A stretch of DNA of 7,628 bases from JBMYYE01 sp049609065 (GTDB lineage: Bacteria > Pseudomonadota > Alphaproteobacteria > Rhodobacterales > Rhodobacteraceae). The stretch is from assembly GCA_049609065.1 (NCBI GenBank), contig JBMYYE010000114.1:1-7628 (forward strand), given 5' to 3'. Below are positions 5,461-7,628 of this stretch, piece after piece; the first letter of the stretch is position 1; each line of letters opens with the position of its first letter. A model generated the notes under the pieces. That model saw only the letters and a program-made list of their open reading frames with translations. It had not been told where the DNA came from and did not search any database. A program made the position numbers and the translations under genes.

Positions 5461-6657
5461 ATGCTATCACAAAAGCGGATTTTATTGATCGTGAGCGGCG
5501 GTATTGCTGCGTTTAAGGCGTTGGACCTCATCCGTCGGTTGCGTGAACGCGGGGCCTTTGTCACCCCGGTTTTGACGAAATCCGCAGAAGAGTTCGTCAC
5601 GCCTTTATCGCTCTCGGCTTTGGCGGGGGAAAAAGTTTACCGCGATTTGTTTGATCTCACGGATGAAGCGGAAATGGGGCATATCGAATTGTCACGCTCC
5701 GCAGATTTGATCGCAGTCGTGCCAGCCACCGCCAACCTTATGGCAAAAATGACCCATGGGATCGCCAATGATCTCGCGTCGACATTGCTTTTGGCGACCG
5801 ATACGCCCGTGATGATCGCCCCATCAATGAATGTGCGGATGTGGGATCATCCTGCAACGCAGCGCAATTTGCAGCAGTTGAAATCAGATGGTGTCGCGGT
5901 TGTTGGCCCAAATGAAGGCAGCATGGCATGCGGTGAGTTTGGCTATGGTCGCATGGCGGAGCCGATGGAAATCCTCGCCGCGATGGAGACCCATTTTCAA
6001 ACTGGGCCGCTTTCTGGTAAACATATTTTGATCACCTCTGGGCCAACCCATGAACCAATTGACCCTGTGCGTTATATCGCGAACCGGTCGTCTGGGGCAC
6101 AAGGCACAGCACTCGCCAAGGCCTGTTTGCAGCTGGGGGCACAGGTGACATTTGTCACGGGTCCCGCGGATGCGCCGCGCCCTCAAGGCGCAACCGTGGT
6201 TGAAGTGCAAACTGCGCGTGAGATGCTCACAGCGGTGGAAAATGCGCTTCCTGCAGATGGGGCCATTTTTGCGGCAGCGGTGGCCGATTGGCATGTGAAA
6301 AACGCCCAAGGCAAAAAGATCAAAAAAGACAAGGACGGCAATACGCCTGCGCTCGAATTTTCGGAAAATCCGGATATTTTAGCCAAAATCAGCCAAATGG
6401 GCGGGGGACGCCCCTCCTTGGTTGTGGGCTTTGCCGCTGAAACCAATGATGTGATTGCCAATGCAACGGCCAAACGGCGGCGCAAAGGCTGTGATTGGAT
6501 TGTTGCCAATGATGTGTCCCCTGAAACGGGGATAATGGGTGGATCTGAAAACGACGTGACGATTATTTCAGATGCTGGGGCTGAAAACTGGCCGCGCATG
6601 GGCAAAGATGCCGTTGCACTGAAGCTTGCACAAAAAATCGCGGAGGCCTTGTCGTGA
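5461..6657 (+). CDS. coaBC: Bifunctional phosphopantothenoylcysteine decarboxylase / phosphopantothenate-cysteine ligase
   Basis: CoaBC carries out two successive steps of coenzyme A synthesis: the CoaB part ligates cysteine to 4'-phosphopantothenate (CTP-dependent in bacteria), and the FMN-dependent CoaC part decarboxylates the product to 4'-phosphopantetheine. The 398 residues match full length (about 400). CoaC domain (1-180): flavin-binding SGGIAAFKALDLIR (12-25), catalytic His74 in GHIELSRSADL, VVPATANLMAK (86-96), PSMNVRMW (121-128) with Asn124, and the catalytic Cys157 in MACGEFGYGRM (155-165). CoaB domain (from about 185): ITSGPTHEPIDPVRYIANRS (191-210) with Asn208, AAAVADWHVKN (271-281), the catalytic lysine cluster KKIKK (285-289) and GFAAET (323-328). 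The start is supported by GAGG at 5451-5454, six bases upstream. The gene overlaps dut by four bases and probably leads a coaBC-dut-moeB-like operon. Confidence 0.98.
   Translation: MLSQKRILLIVSGGIAAFKALDLIRRLRERGAFVTPVLTKSAEEFVTPLSLSALAGEKVYRDLFDLTDEAEMGHIELSRSADLIAVVPATANLMAKMTHGIANDLASTLLLATDTPVMIAPSMNVRMWDHPATQRNLQQLKSDGVAVVGPNEGSMACGEFGYGRMAEPMEILAAMETHFQTGPLSGKHILITSGPTHEPIDPVRYIANRSSGAQGTALAKACLQLGAQVTFVTGPADAPRPQGATVVEVQTAREMLTAVENALPADGAIFAAAVADWHVKNAQGKKIKKDKDGNTPALEFSENPDILAKISQMGGGRPSLVVGFAAETNDVIANATAKRRRKGCDWIVANDVSPETGIMGGSENDVTIISDAGAENWPRMGKDAVALKLAQKIAEALS
6642..6646 (+). promoter_or_regulatory. Shine-Dalgarno that decides the GTG start of dut
   Basis: GGAGG lies inside the coaBC 3' end, seven bases before the GTG at 6654. 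This strong site supports a GTG start overlapping the coaBC stop (GTGA) and points to coupled translation. Confidence 0.75.
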
Positions 6658-7124
6658 AACAAGTATCGATTGAGGTGACATGGCGTGAGGATGCGGATCG
6701 AAAGCTCCCGCTTCCAAGTTATGAAACTTTGGGCGCGGCGGGGGCGGATCTTCGGGCGAATTTCCCCGAAAATATGCGCGAAGACGGCGTAATCATCCCT
6801 GCGGGGGGGCGTGCATTGATCCCAACGGGGCTTTCGATTGCGATCCCGCACGGGTTTGAAGTCCAACTTCGCCCGCGCTCTGGGCTTGCGCTGAAACATG
6901 GGATCACCTTGCCCAATAGCCCAGGCACCATCGATAGCGATTATCGCGGGCCGCTTGGGGTTATTGTGATGAATGCGGGGGATGTGGATTTCCATGTGTC
7001 CCATGGGGACCGCATCGCCCAGATGGTTGTGGCCCCTGTGCTGCAAGCCACGTTTCAGGTGGTCGAAACCCTTTCTAAAACCGAACGCGGCGCAGGTGGG
7101 TTCGGTTCAACAGGAACATCGTAG
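6654..7124 (+). CDS. dut: Deoxyuridine 5'-triphosphate nucleotidohydrolase (dUTPase)
   Basis: Dut hydrolyses dUTP to dUMP and pyrophosphate, keeping uracil out of DNA and feeding dTMP synthesis; the enzyme is a homotrimer. The 156 residues are standard length. All five trimeric-dUTPase motifs are present: motif 1 AAGADLRA (28-35), motif 2 RPRSGLA (73-79), motif 3 SPGTIDSDYRGPLGVIVMN (89-107) with the catalytic Asp94 and the uracil-stacking Tyr97, motif 4 GDRIAQMVV (118-126) and the glycine-rich motif 5 RGAGGFGSTG (145-154). The start is GTG, four bases into the coaBC end, with a GGAGG site. The coaBC-dut pairing is an old one: in E. coli dut also follows the coaBC (dfp) gene. The next gene starts six bases after the stop. 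Confidence 0.98.
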   Translation: MKQVSIEVTWREDADRKLPLPSYETLGAAGADLRANFPENMREDGVIIPAGGRALIPTGLSIAIPHGFEVQLRPRSGLALKHGITLPNSPGTIDSDYRGPLGVIVMNAGDVDFHVSHGDRIAQMVVAPVLQATFQVVETLSKTERGAGGFGSTGTS

Positions 7125-7130
7125 CGGATT

Positions 7131-7628
7131 ATGGCAGTTTTATTTTTTGCAGGCTTCATTTGGCTGATGGGGGCGGTGTTTCGCCAATCGGTGGAGCGGC
7201 GCTTGATCGCGCTGACATTTTTATACCTCTTTGTGTTGCTCTCAACGCTGCAATTTGATGTGGGCGCTGGGCCGCGTGCGGTGATTAAAGGCAGTACAGG
7301 TGAATGGCTGGTCTTTGGCATGGTTGCGGCCTTCATTGCGCTATACGCCATGGGCATTAAATATCTGCGTGCAAAAACGGCAAAGAAAGCTGCAGATGAA
7401 CCCACCGTTGCACCTGCGGGGGATGGCCCGTTTGCGGAGGGCGAAATCACGCGCTATGCCCGTCATATTATGCTGCGCGAAATTGGTGGGCTGGGGCAAA
7501 AACGCCTGAAAGAGGCCTCCGTCTTAGTGATCGGGGCAGGGGGGCTTGGGGCGCCCGCGCTTTTGTACCTGTCGGCTGCAGGGGTGGGACGCATTGGCAT
7601 TGTGGATGATGATGTCGTGGATTTATCG
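7131..7628 (+). CDS. MoeB/ThiF/HesA-type adenylyltransferase with N-terminal membrane segments, partial (C-terminus off the window)
   Basis: The frame is open for 166 codons to the right edge. Residues 1-17, 25-41 and about 58-75 are hydrophobic and are probably two or three membrane segments; a charged linker follows (79-104). From 105 the E1-like domain begins: RYARHIMLREIGGLGQKRL (108-126), then the nucleotide-binding GAGGLGAPALLYLSAAGVG (135-153) and IVDDDVVDLS (157-166). The family adenylates the C-terminal glycine of ubiquitin-like sulfur carriers: MoaD for molybdopterin, ThiS for thiamine. With the catalytic Cys and any zinc cysteines outside the window, MoeB cannot be separated from ThiF or HesA. 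The membrane part is absent from E. coli MoeB. There is only a weak ribosome site (AGCGGA, 7123-7128), but the six-base gap after dut suggests coupled expression. Confidence 0.88.
   Translation, partial: MAVLFFAGFIWLMGAVFRQSVERRLIALTFLYLFVLLSTLQFDVGAGPRAVIKGSTGEWLVFGMVAAFIALYAMGIKYLRAKTAKKAADEPTVAPAGDGPFAEGEITRYARHIMLREIGGLGQKRLKEASVLVIGAGGLGAPALLYLSAAGVGRIGIVDDDVVDLS

Noticed and set aside
6183..7046. A 287-codon open frame on the minus strand across the coaBC-dut junction
   Set aside because: It is antisense to two certain genes, its translation has no recognisable domain and it is rich in Pro/Arg/His low-complexity stretches. Long antisense frames are common opposite GC-biased genes.

Overview
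The window looks like ordinary chromosomal core from an alphaproteobacterium, most likely of the Rhodobacterales/Roseobacter type. This is inferred from the protein style (an RsmI-YraN-GshB-ComM run beside a short LpoA-like lipoprotein, and CoaBC-Dut followed by a membrane-anchored MoeB/ThiF-like protein), from the GC-leaning coding sequence and from the close packing. No rRNA or tRNA gene, CRISPR array, transposase, phage gene or integration scar is visible. Codon use looks uniform throughout, judged by eye.

Layout: (1) Bases 1-603, minus strand: the N-terminal two hundred residues of an LpoA-like penicillin-binding-protein activator lipoprotein, running off the left edge. (2) Bases 604-673: a divergent intergenic region with a candidate minus-strand promoter and a perfect inverted repeat in its spacer. 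(3) Bases 674-2906, plus strand: rsmI, yraN (start and stop codons overlapping by one base) and gshB, covering 16S rRNA 2'-O-methylation, a YraN nuclease-fold protein and glutathione synthetase. (4) Bases 2903-5353, minus strand: a glutathione S-transferase-family gene, then comM. comM meets gshB tail to tail, and the two stop codons share one TTAA. (5) Bases 5354-5460: a second divergent region with a candidate promoter for the transferase and an inverted repeat in front of coaBC. (6) Bases 5461-7628, plus strand: coaBC, dut (GTG start, 4-base overlap) and the start of a MoeB/ThiF/HesA-type adenylyltransferase with N-terminal membrane segments, cut by the right edge.

The themes are cell-wall synthesis control (LpoA-like), ribosome modification (RsmI), thiol and cofactor metabolism (GshB, glutathione transferase, CoaBC, MoeB-like), nucleotide hygiene (Dut) and DNA recombination (ComM, perhaps YraN). 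GshB makes the glutathione that a transferase would use, but the two genes sit in separate transcription units.

I do not see an obviously new multi-gene system. The observations most worth a second look are: a C-X20-C-X3-C cysteine module (TRASH/YHS-like, predicted metal-binding) fused to the C-terminus of the glutathione transferase; a promoter placed so that this transferase would be translated from a leaderless or nearly leaderless mRNA; the membrane-anchored E1-like adenylyltransferase; the two operator-like palindromes in the divergent regions; and the shared-stop convergent junction.
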